From NCBI GenBank assembly GCA_963204725.1, contig CAUJHH010000058.1, forward strand, positions 62,001 through 126,000: a stretch of DNA of 64,000 bases, written 5' to 3'. The notes beneath the pieces were generated by a model. That model saw only the letters and a program-made list of their open reading frames with translations, made no database searches and was not told the DNA's origin. Positions 35,539 to 44,858 of this stretch are shown piece after piece; the stretch's first letter is position 1; the number at the start of each line of letters is the position of its first letter. Origin of the DNA: Planctomycetota bacterium (GTDB lineage: Bacteria > Planctomycetota > Phycisphaerae > Phycisphaerales > UBA1924). The position numbers and the translations under genes were made by a program.

Positions 35539-36540
35539 TTGGCCTCCAGCCCTTCGAATGGCGATGTTCGCGCCGTAGAAAAGCTTGTCATCATCGGATC
35601 AGGCCCTGCAGGGTGGACCGCTGCGATCTACGCGGCTCGCGCGAGTCTCTCGCCGCTTTCCATTGTCGGCGTGCCGAAGCAGGATCCCAGCCTGGTGCTC
35701 CCCGGCGGCCAGCTCATGCTGACGACCGAGGTCGAGAACTACCCCGGTTTCGAGCACGGCGTGATGGGCCCGGAGATGATGGGGAAATTCCAGGCCCAAG
35801 CCGAGCGATTCGGCACCCGAATCATGGGTGACGATGTGATGCGTTGCGACTTTTCACAGCGGCCCTTCGTGTTACACACGCAATCGAGCGGCGAGGTTCG
35901 GGCACACGCGGTCATCATCGCGACCGGCGCAACCGCCAACTGGATCGGTCTGCCCAACGAGATGCGTCTCGCCACCATGGGAGGTGGTGTCTCGGCGTGC
36001 GCCGTCTGCGACGGAGCGCTCCCCGCTTTCCGCAACCAGCCCCTCGCTGTGGTGGGTGGCGGTGACACGGCGATGGAGGAGGCGACGTACCTCACCAAGT
36101 TCGCCAGCGAGGTATACGTCATCCATCGTCGCGACTCGTTCCGCGCCAGCAAGATCATGCAGGAGCGATTCCTCAGTCGCCCCAACGCCAAGGTGGTCTG
36201 GAACAAGGTTGTCGTGGACGTACTCGGGCAGGACAAGATCAGCGGTGTCAGGATGAAAGACACCGTGACCGGCGAGCTCTCAACGCTCGACGTCAAGGGC
36301 CTCTTCGTCGCGATCGGGCACACGCCGGCGACCAAATTCCTCGCGGGCTCCAACATCGAACTCGACAAGGCCGGATATGTGTCCCTCAAGACCAGAAGCA
36401 GCATCACGAACATCGAGGGCGTCTTCGCAGCCGGCGATGTATCGGACAGCGTCTATCGTCAGGCGGTCACCGCGGCCGGAATGGGCTGCCAGGCAGCGCT
36501 CGACGCCGAACGCTGGCTCGCCGCGTCCGGCATGCACTGA
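35539..36540 (+). CDS. trxB: Thioredoxin reductase
   Basis: 333 residues. It contains the FAD motif VIIGSGPAGWTAAIYAARA, GGQLMLTTEVENYPGF, the redox-active CAVCDG (Cys near residues 154 and 157), the NADPH motif VVGGGDTAMEEATYL and the C-terminal GVFAAGDVSD. It reduces thioredoxin with NADPH. The start is a TTG at 35539 supported by a strong AAGGAG 8 nt upstream; the first ATG-like residues lie inside the FAD domain and cannot be the start. It follows the exported protein by 76 bp. Confidence 0.95.
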   Translation: MASSPSNGDVRAVEKLVIIGSGPAGWTAAIYAARASLSPLSIVGVPKQDPSLVLPGGQLMLTTEVENYPGFEHGVMGPEMMGKFQAQAERFGTRIMGDDVMRCDFSQRPFVLHTQSSGEVRAHAVIIATGATANWIGLPNEMRLATMGGGVSACAVCDGALPAFRNQPLAVVGGGDTAMEEATYLTKFASEVYVIHRRDSFRASKIMQERFLSRPNAKVVWNKVVVDVLGQDKISGVRMKDTVTGELSTLDVKGLFVAIGHTPATKFLAGSNIELDKAGYVSLKTRSSITNIEGVFAAGDVSDSVYRQAVTAAGMGCQAALDAERWLAASGMH

Positions 36541-36567
36541 GTCGCTGAGCTTGATCCGAGCGAGTAA

Positions 36568-37272
36568 ATGAACGGTTTCGACCATGTGATCGCCGAATGC
36601 GGATTCGCGGTGGTTGCCCGAGTTGTTCAACCGTAAGCCATCTCGAAACTGATCCATTCGTTGCCGACTGTCACTACCGGGGGACTCAGGAACGCTCTTG
36701 CGATCAGCGAGCCGCTGGCGATTCTCTCACGCACGACAGCGCTCCGATTGCTTGCACATCAGATTCTCGGGAATGACGCTCGCGTCACTCGCGCCATCCT
36801 CTTCGACAAGACTCCCGGTGCCAACTGGCGTATCCCGTGGCACCAGGACACCACGATCGCGGTCAGAGAACGGCGCGATATCGCCGGATTCGGCCCATGG
36901 TCCGCCAAGGACGGCGTTCTTCACGTGAGACCTCCCGCGTCGGTTCTCGAACGGGTGCTGACGTTCCAGCTCCATCTCGACCCGTGCATCGAATCCAACG
37001 GCCCTCTGATCGTTCTCCCGGGGACACATCGGAGTGGCTACCTCGGCGAGTCCGCGTCGAGGGCCTGCATATCAGAGATCATGCCCGTGACGTGTACCGC
37101 CGATGTCGGCGACGTTGTCGCCTTTCGACCGTTGCTCATGCACAGCTCGCACAAGGCCGTGTCGGCAACACACCGGCGTGTGCTGCACCTGGAGTTCGCT
37201 GCCGGGAATCCCGCCGAAGGGCTCGAATGGAACGAGGGCGATCGGGATGATTCCGTCAGTGGGGGTCGCTGA
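36568..37272 (+). pseudogene. Phytanoyl-CoA dioxygenase-like gene with in-frame TAA
   Basis: Reading from ATG 36568 gives MNGFDHVIAECGFAVVARVV then QP, a typical PhyH N-terminus ('GF-x-V-V'), followed by a TAA at 36634-36636. The same frame then continues AISKLIHSLPTVTT into the long open stretch with the 2-oxoglutarate/Fe(II) oxygenase motif HQD (in IPWHQDTTI), PLIVLPGTHRSG and the distal His in LLMHSSHKA. A single base change, for example GAA to TAA, would explain it. If translation restarts at TTG 36661, a ~203-residue protein keeping the metal ligands would be made. The 3' end overlaps the convergent ACT gene by 17 bp. Confidence 0.7.
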
Positions 37273-37735
37273 TGTCCGCCTCGCCGAAGAGACGGAACTC
37301 CTTGCGACGCAGCACCTGTCCCGCCAAATCTGTGTCATCGACCGAGAGCGCGATGGTGGGGGTACCGTTGGGCCTGAGCATCAGCGAGTAGGCGAAGTGG
37401 ATGTTGATCTCGGCTCCGAGCAGCGACAGGCAAAGGCTCGAGATCGTGTGCCCGCGTGAGAGCTCGACAACCAGCACATCCCGCTCAGAGAATGTTGCGT
37501 TCGCGTTCCGCAGAATCTGTCGAGCTGGCTTGGAGGCGTTGGTGATCAGCCGGATCACGGCATGGTCGCTTGCCTCCGCAACCGAGAGGGCGCATATCGC
37601 GCACCCCGAGCCGTCGAACGCTCGCACCAGATCGAAGAGGCGACCAACCCGGTTGTCCAGGAAAACGCTGAATTGGGTCACGCGAGGCGGCGCGTAGCCC
37701 AAACTCGTTTCGGCAGGCATCGATGCCTGGCTCAT
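37256..37735 (-). CDS. ACT-domain protein
   Basis: 159 residues from ATG 37735, which has GAGAGG about 6 nt upstream; the longer frame to 37813 adds a Cys-rich stretch with no homology. Two ACT-like halves are visible: TQFSVFLDNRVGRLFDLVRA with ICALSVAEASDHAVIRLI, and VLVVELSRGHTISSLCLSLL with MLRPNGTPTIALSVDD. ACT domains bind small ligands, commonly amino acids, and regulate enzymes; stand-alone tandem ACT proteins are common in planctomycetes. Last gene of the minus-strand series after iscA; the gap of about 235 bp suggests separate expression. Confidence 0.8.
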   Translation of the reverse strand: MSQASMPAETSLGYAPPRVTQFSVFLDNRVGRLFDLVRAFDGSGCAICALSVAEASDHAVIRLITNASKPARQILRNANATFSERDVLVVELSRGHTISSLCLSLLGAEINIHFAYSLMLRPNGTPTIALSVDDTDLAGQVLRRKEFRLFGEADISDPH

Positions 37736-37969
37736 GCGCGTCCTCTCGCACGTTTTGACCCTCTCCGCACACGCAGTGCAGGGAGTGTCCGCCGTCCCAA
37801 AGCTCAAACACATTCAACGCCATAGCTCGAACGAAACCCTCGGAAGGGGCGTGCGTGCCTTGATTCCAAACCAAGAATAACACGCTTCGCCCACTGCCAC
37901 AAGCGAATTCACAGGGACTGGACTTGATCCGGCCCTGTTGCTCCGGTGAATCAGATTGCTTCCGGCGGC

Positions 37970-38350
37970 TCAGACGGCGAAACTCGATCCGCAGCCACAC
38001 GAGGTCGTAGCGTTGGGATTCGTGAACACGAACCCGCGGCCCATGATCTCGTCGCGGAAATCCACGGTCGTGCCGTTCAAGTAGAGCAGGCTCTTGGGGT
38101 CGCAGATAATCTTGACGCCGTGCTGTTCGAAGACCTCGTCCGTTTCTTTCTGCGACTCGGTGAGGTCCAGCACATAGCTGAATCCCGAACAGCCGCCGCC
38201 CTTCTCGCCCACGCGGAGGCGGACCTTCTCCGCATCCAACTCCTGCTGCTGGATGATGCTCTTGATCTCGCGTGCCGCGGATTCAGAGAGGATCACACCC
38301 TGCACCTGGGCGTCCTGACCGGATTGGGGAAGCGTTGTTGAACCTGCCAT
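37970..38350 (-). CDS. iscA: HesB/IscA-type iron-sulfur assembly protein
   Basis: 126 residues from ATG 38350. The A-type carrier signature is complete: first Cys in GGGCSGFSY and the C-terminal pair in TSCGCGSSF. The N-terminal LSESAAREIKSIIQ is also typical. A-type carriers deliver Fe-S clusters to target proteins; IscA, ErpA and SufA cannot be separated by eye. It lies 169 bp downstream of iscU on the same strand, with a TAGGAT-like hexamer in the gap that might be a separate promoter. Confidence 0.9.
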   Translation of the reverse strand: MAGSTTLPQSGQDAQVQGVILSESAAREIKSIIQQQELDAEKVRLRVGEKGGGCSGFSYVLDLTESQKETDEVFEQHGVKIICDPKSLLYLNGTTVDFRDEIMGRGFVFTNPNATTSCGCGSSFAV

Positions 38351-38519
38351 AGCGAACCACTCCGTTTGGGCATCCGTCTCCGGGACTTCGGCCCCGACTT
38401 GCCTCGACACATCCTATGCGCCGGGGCATTGCTCCGCAGGATTGCGGCCTGCCTGGCGCTTTGATGCCGCTCGCGGCGCATCCGGTTCCGCGCTGGCCGC
38501 GGCCAAGCCCGACCCGAAC

Positions 38520-38951
38520 TCAGTGAGAAGCCGCCTTCTCCGATCCCGCCTCAAGTCCGTTCTTCTGCTTGTAGTCGGCGATCGCAGCCCGAATAGCGTC
38601 CTCGGCGAGCACCGAGCAATGGATCTTCACCGGGGGGAGCGAGAGTTCTTCCACAATCTCGGTGTTCTTGATCGCCAGCCCCTCGTCCAGAGAGCGGCCT
38701 TTCAGCCATTCGGTCGCGAGCGACGACGACGCGATCGCGGAGCCGCATCCGAAGCACTTGAACTTCGCGTCCTCGATCACACCGGTGCTCTGGTTCACCT
38801 TGATTTGAAGCTGCATGACGTCGCCGCACTCCGGGGCGCCGACCAAGCCCACACCGACGTCCGTCCGTTTCTTGACCTCGGCCGATGTCCCAAAGTTTCC
38901 CACGTTTCGTGGGCGCTCATAATGCTCGATGATCTTGTCGCCGTATGCCAT
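38520..38951 (-). CDS. iscU: Iron-sulfur cluster scaffold IscU/NifU-N
   Basis: 143 residues from ATG 38951, preceded by AGAGGA. The three cluster cysteines occur in GAPECGDVM, KFKCFGCGSA and KIHCSVLAED, and the LPPVK recognition motif for the Hsc chaperone appears as LSLPPVKIHC. IscU assembles 2Fe-2S and 4Fe-4S clusters using sulfur from IscS. It follows iscS by 57 bp. No hscA, hscB, fdx or iscR is adjacent. Confidence 0.94.
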   Translation of the reverse strand: MAYGDKIIEHYERPRNVGNFGTSAEVKKRTDVGVGLVGAPECGDVMQLQIKVNQSTGVIEDAKFKCFGCGSAIASSSLATEWLKGRSLDEGLAIKNTEIVEELSLPPVKIHCSVLAEDAIRAAIADYKQKNGLEAGSEKAASH

Positions 38952-39008
38952 TGAATTCCTCTCACTTCGAACTGCTTTGTCCCGCACCGATTGGTATTCT
39001 GCCGCCGC

Positions 39009-40250
39009 TCAATGGTGTGCCCACTCGACCTTCGACAAGTCGATTCCTTCGTTGTGCATGTCGTAGAGCGGCGAGAGCTCTCTCAGCTTCCGTACCGATT
39101 TCACGATCGCTTCCGCCGCGTAGTCGACCTGTTCGTCGGTTGTCCAGCGGCCGAGGGACAGGCGCAGGGAGGAGTGCGCCAGCTCGTCGCCGACGCCGAG
39201 CGCCTTGAGAACGTACGACGGCTCTAGCGAGGCGCTCGTGCACGCGGACCCGGATGAGCACGCGATCTCCTTGACCGCCATCATCAGGCTCTCGCCCTCG
39301 ACAAACCCGAACGAGATGTTCGTCAGGTGGGGCAGCCTCTTCTCGGCGTGCCCATTGATTTGCACCACGTCTAGCTGCGATGTCACCGCGGTTTCGAGCC
39401 GCTTGCGCATCGCCAGCAGTCGACGCCCGTCGGTCTCCATTTCCGCCATCGCCAGATCAGCCGCTTTGCCGAGCCCGACAATCCCCGTCACGTTCAGCGT
39501 GCCCGAGCGAAAGCCGCGTTCCTGGCCGCCGCCATCGACCAGCGACTGCAGGCGCACACGCGGCTTGCGTCGGCGCACATACAACGCACCGACTCCCTTG
39601 GGGCCGTAGATCTTGTGGCTGCTCATCGAGAGCAGGTCGACGTTGTCGCGTGACACATCTGTCGGCATCTTTCCGACCCACTGGGTCGCATCCGTATGGA
39701 AGATGGCCTCCCGCTCATGGCACAACGCGCCGATCTCGCGGATCTCGTTGATGGTGCCAATCTCGTTGTTGGCCCACATGATCGACACCAGAATCGTGTC
39801 CTCGCGAAGCGCACCTTTCACCATCTCGGCCGTGATGAGGCCATCGGCACCGGGCTCGAGGAACGTGACATCGAAGCCCTCTTTTTGGAGCCGCTTGCAG
39901 GGGTCAAGCACCGCCTTGTGCTCGTGGATCGCGGAGATGATGTGCCCGCGAGCCCGCCCGGCTCCCGCCGGTGCACGCTCGTACATGTACGCGGCGCCCT
40001 TGATCGCAAGGTTGTTTGACTCGGTTGCGCCCGATGTGAAAATGACTTCTTTTTCGTCCGCTCCGAGCAGCGCGGCGACCTGTCGACGTGCTGTGCTCAC
40101 GCCCTCTTCAGACTCCCATCCGAATCGATGGTTTCGGCTGCCCGGATTCCCGTATCTTTCCGTGAAGTAGGGGAGCATCACTTCGACCACGCGAGGATCA
40201 CACGCAGTCGTAGCGGCATGATCCAAGTAGATAGGGAATTTCAACGCCAT
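39009..40250 (-). CDS. iscS: Cysteine desulfurase IscS/NifS
   Basis: 413 residues. It is a class V aminotransferase: [15 protein letters not shown], the PLP His region [10 protein letters not shown], the PLP Lys in [17 protein letters not shown] (near residue 211) and the catalytic Cys loop [17 protein letters not shown] (near 335). The loop length and sequence match IscS rather than SufS. It converts cysteine to alanine and a persulfide for IscU. GAGGTGAG precedes the ATG. First gene of the minus-strand isc series. Confidence 0.95.
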   Translation of the reverse strand: MALKFPIYLDHAATTACDPRVVEVMLPYFTERYGNPGSRNHRFGWESEEGVSTARRQVAALLGADEKEVIFTSGATESNNLAIKGAAYMYERAPAGAGRARGHIISAIHEHKAVLDPCKRLQKEGFDVTFLEPGADGLITAEMVKGALREDTILVSIMWANNEIGTINEIREIGALCHEREAIFHTDATQWVGKMPTDVSRDNVDLLSMSSHKIYGPKGVGALYVRRRKPRVRLQSLVDGGGQERGFRSGTLNVTGIVGLGKAADLAMAEMETDGRRLLAMRKRLETAVTSQLDVVQINGHAEKRLPHLTNISFGFVEGESLMMAVKEIACSSGSACTSASLEPSYVLKALGVGDELAHSSLRLSLGRWTTDEQVDYAAEAIVKSVRKLRELSPLYDMHNEGIDLSKVEWAHH

Positions 40251-40324
40251 TGCTCACCTCTTCCCACGGCACGATAGAACGCCGCGAATTCGGATGTGTT
40301 TATCCTGATACTTAGAATCATTCC

Positions 40325-40354
40325 ATTGTAGCACGAAGCGTGAGCGCACGCCAA
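40325..40354 (-). promoter_or_regulatory. Putative sigma-70 promoter of the isc genes
   Basis: On the minus strand TTGGCG (40349-40354) and TACAAT (40325-40330) are separated by 18 bp. TACAAT is the closest match to a standard -10 seen near this gene. The 5' untranslated region would be about 65-70 nt and contains the small inverted repeat GAAT-G-ATTC. No IscR gene was seen in the window. Confidence 0.45.
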
Positions 40355-40378
40355 CCCCGGCACCGGCGACTCGACACC

Positions 40379-40819
40379 TCAGGCGTCGCTGGCTGCGCGA
40401 TCGAACGTCATGCGCACGCGATTCCCAGCATCGTTGAATTCGAGACTCGTCATGTACGCACGGATGAGCATCAGGCCTCGTCCCGTGGGCACCTCAAGAT
40501 TCTCGTCCAGGGTAGGGTCCGGCACCTCGTTTGGCGTGAAGCCGGGCCCCTGATCTTCCACTTGGATCACGACTCGTTCGGGTCCGACTTCGAGATTAAT
40601 CCTCACCGTCGCCTTTGGGGGCAGCCCCTTGTGCCCATGCTTGAACGCGTTCGTGACGGCCTCTTCAAAGGCGAGCCGGATCGCGAATCTCGCCGCCTTG
40701 GGATACCCAAAGCGATCGAGCGCGTCGAGTACCGTGTTCTCAGCGCGATGGATGTGCACCCGATCGTTGATCAGTTCCATCGAGGCGGATACGGGTGGGG
40801 GATCCTGGTGTGTGGACAT
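40379..40819 (-). CDS. RsbW/SpoIIAB-like anti-sigma factor kinase
   Basis: 146 residues forming a GHKL ATPase domain: the N box FEEAVTNAFKHGHKG, G1 box VEDQGPGFTP and G2 box TGRGLMLIRAYM. Proteins of this size with only a HATPase_c_2 domain phosphorylate anti-anti-sigma (STAS) proteins and bind sigma factors or other partners. The STAS gene lies directly upstream (41 bp), so the two form a partner-switching pair. No PP2C phosphatase or alternative sigma gene is adjacent. Confidence 0.87.
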   Translation of the reverse strand: MSTHQDPPPVSASMELINDRVHIHRAENTVLDALDRFGYPKAARFAIRLAFEEAVTNAFKHGHKGLPPKATVRINLEVGPERVVIQVEDQGPGFTPNEVPDPTLDENLEVPTGRGLMLIRAYMTSLEFNDAGNRVRMTFDRAASDA

Positions 40820-40860
40820 AAGGCCATGCTCAACGCGGTGTCGCGAACGAGAACCCGCGC

Positions 40861-41217
40861 TCAGGAGAAGCTCTTGAGCGCATCCTCCGTTGTCGGCATG
40901 ATCTTGAATATGTTGTTCAAACGTGTGATCACGAAGACCTCGTAGATCTGCGGATCGATGTTCGCGAGGCGAAGCTCGCCCTTCTGGCGGAGCTTGTTGT
41001 TGATCGTGATGAGCGTGCCGAGGGCGGCCGAAGATAGATGGTCTACGTTTGCGAAGCTGATCAGCAGTTTCGGCTTGCTCTCGGCATCAATCAGCGACGC
41101 GATCTCGTCGCCGATCATCTGGATGTTTGCCTCGTCGAGGATGTTCCGATCGACGAACTCGACGATCGTTACGCCAGAGTCCTTGCGGACACGAAGTCGA
41201 GAGTCCGAAGCCGCCAT
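40861..41217 (-). CDS. STAS-domain anti-anti-sigma factor
   Basis: 118 residues from ATG 41217. The STAS domain shows VTIVEFVDRNILDEANI, LLISFANVDHLSSAALGTLI and a terminal FKIMPTTEDALKSF. The Ser in DHLSSAALG is the residue normally phosphorylated by the cognate kinase. The open frame extends to 41334, but that part overlaps the secretin terminator. Probably co-transcribed with the anti-sigma kinase gene that follows. Confidence 0.87.
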   Translation of the reverse strand: MAASDSRLRVRKDSGVTIVEFVDRNILDEANIQMIGDEIASLIDAESKPKLLISFANVDHLSSAALGTLITINNKLRQKGELRLANIDPQIYEVFVITRLNNIFKIMPTTEDALKSFS

Positions 41218-41300
41218 GCGAGCATCTCCAAGCAACGCGGCGAGACCCGCCGCGTGCCCATCATAGTGCGGTTCGTGGCCCGGCGGCGCGACAATCGTGC

Positions 41301-41334
41301 GCAAGAAATGGGCGACCCGCCGTGGGTCGCCCAT
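41301..41334 (-). terminator. Rho-independent terminator of the secretin gene
   Basis: A perfect 11-bp inverted repeat (ATGGGCGACCC / GGGTCGCCCAT, 5-nt loop) lies 42 bp beyond the secretin stop on the minus strand and is followed by TTCTTG. It separates the secretin from the STAS gene. Confidence 0.7.
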
Positions 41335-41375
41335 GTTCGGACACCTGATTGTGCCTGGTCCGTACGGAAGTCGAC

Positions 41376-44300
41376 TCAGCCGGCCAGGCCCGACCGCGTT
41401 GCATCTCCCAGCCCCGGGAAATTCCGATCCTCTTCCTCGTTCTGGATCAGAATCGTGGGCTTGAGAAGGATGAGCAGCGTCTGTTCTTCCGTCGTTTCAA
41501 TGCGGTTGGTGAAGAAGCGGTTGATGATCGGGATCTTGGAGAGCACCGGCACGCCCGTCTCCACCTCGACCTCGGTCATGATCCGCTGGCCGCCCAGCAG
41601 AATCGTTCCCTGATCCGGGACGGAGACCGTGGTATTGACGGTTGTCGCGGTCACGGTCGGGAGCTGCACGAACGACTCGACCTGCGAAGAGCTGACGAGC
41701 TGGCCACCAGCGACCGCGCTCACGGCGCTCTGTGCGAATCCGTCGATGCGGGCCAGGTTCGTCCGGACGTTCAGCGTCACGTACCGGCGATCCGCCGACA
41801 CCGTTCCATCGATGTCCAGACCCACGCCCTCGGCAACCGAGCCGGTCGTCGGATCGAAGCCGACTGCCGAGTCGCTCGTCACGGGAGTCAGGTCGGAGAT
41901 GAACGCGACCTGCGTCGCCACCGAGATATTCGCTCGCTGCCCGTTCATGAAGGTGAGACGGGGTGCGGTGAGCTGAACCGAACGGCGATCCGCCTGCGTC
42001 GCAGTCACCAGGAAATCAACTTGCACGTCGTCGAGGAACTGACCCGCGATACCCAGTGCCGGAGCCGCCGCCAAGGCCGCGCTGCCCACGCTACCGTCAG
42101 GCAAGGCACCTGTGAGCAAGCTGCTGGCCAGACCGAGCGAGTTCTGCCCGGCACCGACCGGCGACCACGAGCGGGGATTCACCACTCCCTGCGTCAACTG
42201 ACCGGTACTTCCTGCACCCGGAGCGGTCGGCTGAGCTGCGCCGGTCACTGTCCGCTGCAGGCCTCCGTTGTTGAAATCGAAGAAGTCGCTCGTCTGGATC
42301 GTCCGATCGCCGGCCTGTGCCGTGCGGACCTGGTTGTTGTTCGCGTTGAAGTACACGTCCAGATCAAATCCGAGTTGCTCGAAGAAGCCCGTAGAGACCA
42401 GCAGGAATCGCGTCTCGACGTTGATCTGCAGCGCTCGCTGCTCACGCAGCTTGCTCAGCAGACCGCCGATCTCACGGTGGTTCCTTGCCGTGTTCGTGAT
42501 GATCAGCGATCCGGCAAGCGGCTGGATGCGGCCCGTGTCACCGCCGTTGTCTTCCCAACCTTCGAAATCGATGTTGCGTGTCAGGATGTCGATGATTTGC
42601 TGGCGGCGCTCTTCCAGAGGCAGCGTCTGCTCTTCCTGATCGTTCTGATCCTGGAACGGGCTCTGGCCGCCGCCGCCGCCGCCCTGTCCGCTCTGAAGCA
42701 CCTGTGAGAGATCAAACTCCGGCGCGTTGTCGAAGTCCGGCACTTCGATCAGGAGATCTCGGATGTCGTAGATCGCCAAGATCGTGTTCTTCCGGAGTGC
42801 CTCGTCCGACGCGATCTGCAGGATGCCGTCGTTCACGGCCCATGCCGCGCGGCTCAGGCGATCCGGGCTCGCCTTGTCCAGCATCCGATCGAGAATCGTT
42901 CTCATCGGGATGTTCGAGAGATTCAGGGACACAGGCGTGGAGCGATCAACGCCGATCTCCTCGAGCGACGTCCAGTCCACGTCGATGTTGAGCTGAGAGA
43001 GCGTCGACACAAAGCCGATCGCGTCCTCAATCGTCACATCGGCGAATCGCGCCTGAGGAACCCGCTTGTCGAGCTGCGCGAGTACCGACATATTCTCCGG
43101 CGGCTCGCGGAAGGCCTGCGTCTCGCCCCGTCGGAACGAGATCGAGGGCCAATCGCTCGGGTAGTTCATGATGCCCGCCTCGGGCAACGCGGCCTCCATG
43201 GTGTCAAGCCGCATGTTGGCGAGCTGGAGCTGAGAGCGGACCTCAAGCTCGTTGTACTTCTTGTAGATCACCAGCCCCGTCAGGACGTCCTTGAGCAAGA
43301 GCCCCGACGGGCTGACCGGATCGAGGAAGAGGATCTGATCGACGACCTGCAGGGCCTCTTCGTACTTCATTTCCATCTGCAGCGCACGCACGCGATCGAT
43401 GTGCTCGCTGATCTTGTTTTCGGTCGCGAGTGACCGCGACTTGGCCTGTTGCGCTGCCTGCGTCGCCAGATCGCCCTCTCGCTTCTTGATGTCCGCGAGC
43501 CGAATCCGCTCCTCCGTGGTGCCGACTGCGTCCAAGAGTGTTGCGGTCTGTGCCATCAGACTCTCGTACTCGCTCTCCGCGAAGTACTGCCTGGCCGCCT
43601 TGAGCGTGAGCTGCGCCTTGAGCGCCTGCAAACGCGCGTCCGAGACGTTCTCAGACGCGAGGTTGGTCCCGGCCTGCGACATCAGGTTGTTGAATTCGGC
43701 GAGCGTTGCCTGCTTCGCGAAGCGATTCTGCTCGATCACAGACTTGATGATGTCCTGCTCGGGGCCCACGTTGCCGCGAAGCAACAGCCTGGTCTCGGTC
43801 AGACGCGCATCCACATATGCCGCCTGCTCACCGCTGAGCAGGTCGCGATACTCGCTCTGCAGCCTCGCGTACTTGTTCGCAGCCTCATTGAGGCGACGGT
43901 CCGTGAACGCCATGTCCGCTTCCGCGAGTGTGCTCTGCGCCTCAAACGTCCGGGCTTGTGCGATGAGATCTGTGTTTGTCGGAGTCGGCGGCGCAGGAGC
44001 CGAGGTGGGGACCGGAGCGGGTGCCGGCGTTGGCGCGGGCATCGATGCTGGAGGTGTGCTGGGTGGGGGGGTGCTTGCCGGAGGCTGCGTGCCCGGCTGG
44101 GCGGCCTCTGGCTTGCCCGAGCCGTTCGAAGGAGCAGGAATATCGTCGCGCCGCTTCACGACACCCGGCTGAAGCATGCCGAGCGCGACGGGCGAGGCGT
44201 CGATGATCGTTCCGGAAGCATCCTCGTGCTCGATCACAGCGCCTTGTACCCGGTCAAGCGTCGTCCGTTCATCAGGAGCGAGTGCGACGCCGCTGCGGAG

Positions 44301-44858
44301 CACGCCATCGACCATCGACTTTGCTCTCGCATAGTCGCCCGCATCGACGGCAATCTCCGCCTCCGCGATCGCAGTCGGGATCCGATCCGCGACGCGTTCG
44401 CGCTTGGACCGAACGACCTCGAGCACCTCGATCGCACGCGAGATCTGTGTGTTCGTCGCGCCCGGCATCGTCGCGATCGACGCGGCGTACCGCTCGGCTG
44501 CCGCAAGCTCGTTTGTCTCGAGCGAAGCCTCGGCCTTCTGCAGTGCCAGGGCAGCCGGGGGCAATCCGCTGATCTCGCGATTGAGCGAAGCGAGCATCTC
44601 GAATGCTCGGGCACGTTCCGCATCTGAAAGGGAATGCCCCGCATCCCTAGAAACGAGAGCCATCACCGTCGTCCGTGCAAGTACCAGTCGGCCGTCGCTC
44701 CGCATGCGAGTCGCCAAATCCAGATCGCTCGCCGGCGAGGTCGTCGCAGGGGGCTCTTCGGCGATGGCAGTCCAGACGGGAGCCATGCCAGCCGCACTGG
44801 CAAACGCGCCTGCGGCAATGATCAGGGAGCGGACGGAACGGTGCTTCACGACGTGCAT
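41376..44858 (-). CDS. Secretin (GspD/PilQ superfamily) with long TPR-like N-terminal region
   Basis: 1160 residues from ATG 44858, which has GGAG 6 nt upstream (ATG 44876 is less likely). After a signal peptide (about 10-35) come a helical TPR-like region (50-200), a Pro/Ala-rich linker (about 235-280), a second helical region, and an STN-like domain (RFADVTIEDAIGFVSTLSQL). A Gly-rich spacer precedes secretin N domains (SLIITNTARNHREIGGLLSKL in part). The C-terminal secretin domain has VPDQGTILLGGQ, TGVPVLSKIPIINRFFTNR and LLILLKPTIL. Secretins form outer-membrane pores for type II secretion or type IV pili. No gsp or pil partner gene is adjacent. Length is almost twice that of typical GspD. 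Confidence 0.9.
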   Translation of the reverse strand: MHVVKHRSVRSLIIAAGAFASAAGMAPVWTAIAEEPPATTSPASDLDLATRMRSDGRLVLARTTVMALVSRDAGHSLSDAERARAFEMLASLNREISGLPPAALALQKAEASLETNELAAAERYAASIATMPGATNTQISRAIEVLEVVRSKRERVADRIPTAIAEAEIAVDAGDYARAKSMVDGVLRSGVALAPDERTTLDRVQGAVIEHEDASGTIIDASPVALGMLQPGVVKRRDDIPAPSNGSGKPEAAQPGTQPPASTPPPSTPPASMPAPTPAPAPVPTSAPAPPTPTNTDLIAQARTFEAQSTLAEADMAFTDRRLNEAANKYARLQSEYRDLLSGEQAAYVDARLTETRLLLRGNVGPEQDIIKSVIEQNRFAKQATLAEFNNLMSQAGTNLASENVSDARLQALKAQLTLKAARQYFAESEYESLMAQTATLLDAVGTTEERIRLADIKKREGDLATQAAQQAKSRSLATENKISEHIDRVRALQMEMKYEEALQVVDQILFLDPVSPSGLLLKDVLTGLVIYKKYNELEVRSQLQLANMRLDTMEAALPEAGIMNYPSDWPSISFRRGETQAFREPPENMSVLAQLDKRVPQARFADVTIEDAIGFVSTLSQLNIDVDWTSLEEIGVDRSTPVSLNLSNIPMRTILDRMLDKASPDRLSRAAWAVNDGILQIASDEALRKNTILAIYDIRDLLIEVPDFDNAPEFDLSQVLQSGQGGGGGGQSPFQDQNDQEEQTLPLEERRQQIIDILTRNIDFEGWEDNGGDTGRIQPLAGSLIITNTARNHREIGGLLSKLREQRALQINVETRFLLVSTGFFEQLGFDLDVYFNANNNQVRTAQAGDRTIQTSDFFDFNNGGLQRTVTGAAQPTAPGAGSTGQLTQGVVNPRSWSPVGAGQNSLGLASSLLTGALPDGSVGSAALAAAPALGIAGQFLDDVQVDFLVTATQADRRSVQLTAPRLTFMNGQRANISVATQVAFISDLTPVTSDSAVGFDPTTGSVAEGVGLDIDGTVSADRRYVTLNVRTNLARIDGFAQSAVSAVAGGQLVSSSQVESFVQLPTVTATTVNTTVSVPDQGTILLGGQRIMTEVEVETGVPVLSKIPIINRFFTNRIETTEEQTLLILLKPTILIQNEEEDRNFPGLGDATRSGLAG

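Noticed and set aside
33873..35594. Minus-strand open frame of 573 codons opposite the exported protein gene
   Set aside because: The plus-strand product has a signal peptide and fits its context; the antisense product is Arg/Val-rich and has no motif. High GC content gives such shadows.
37814..37969. Search for small RNA or tRNA between the ACT gene and iscA
   Set aside because: No cloverleaf, no conserved tRNA boxes and no strong hairpin series seen.
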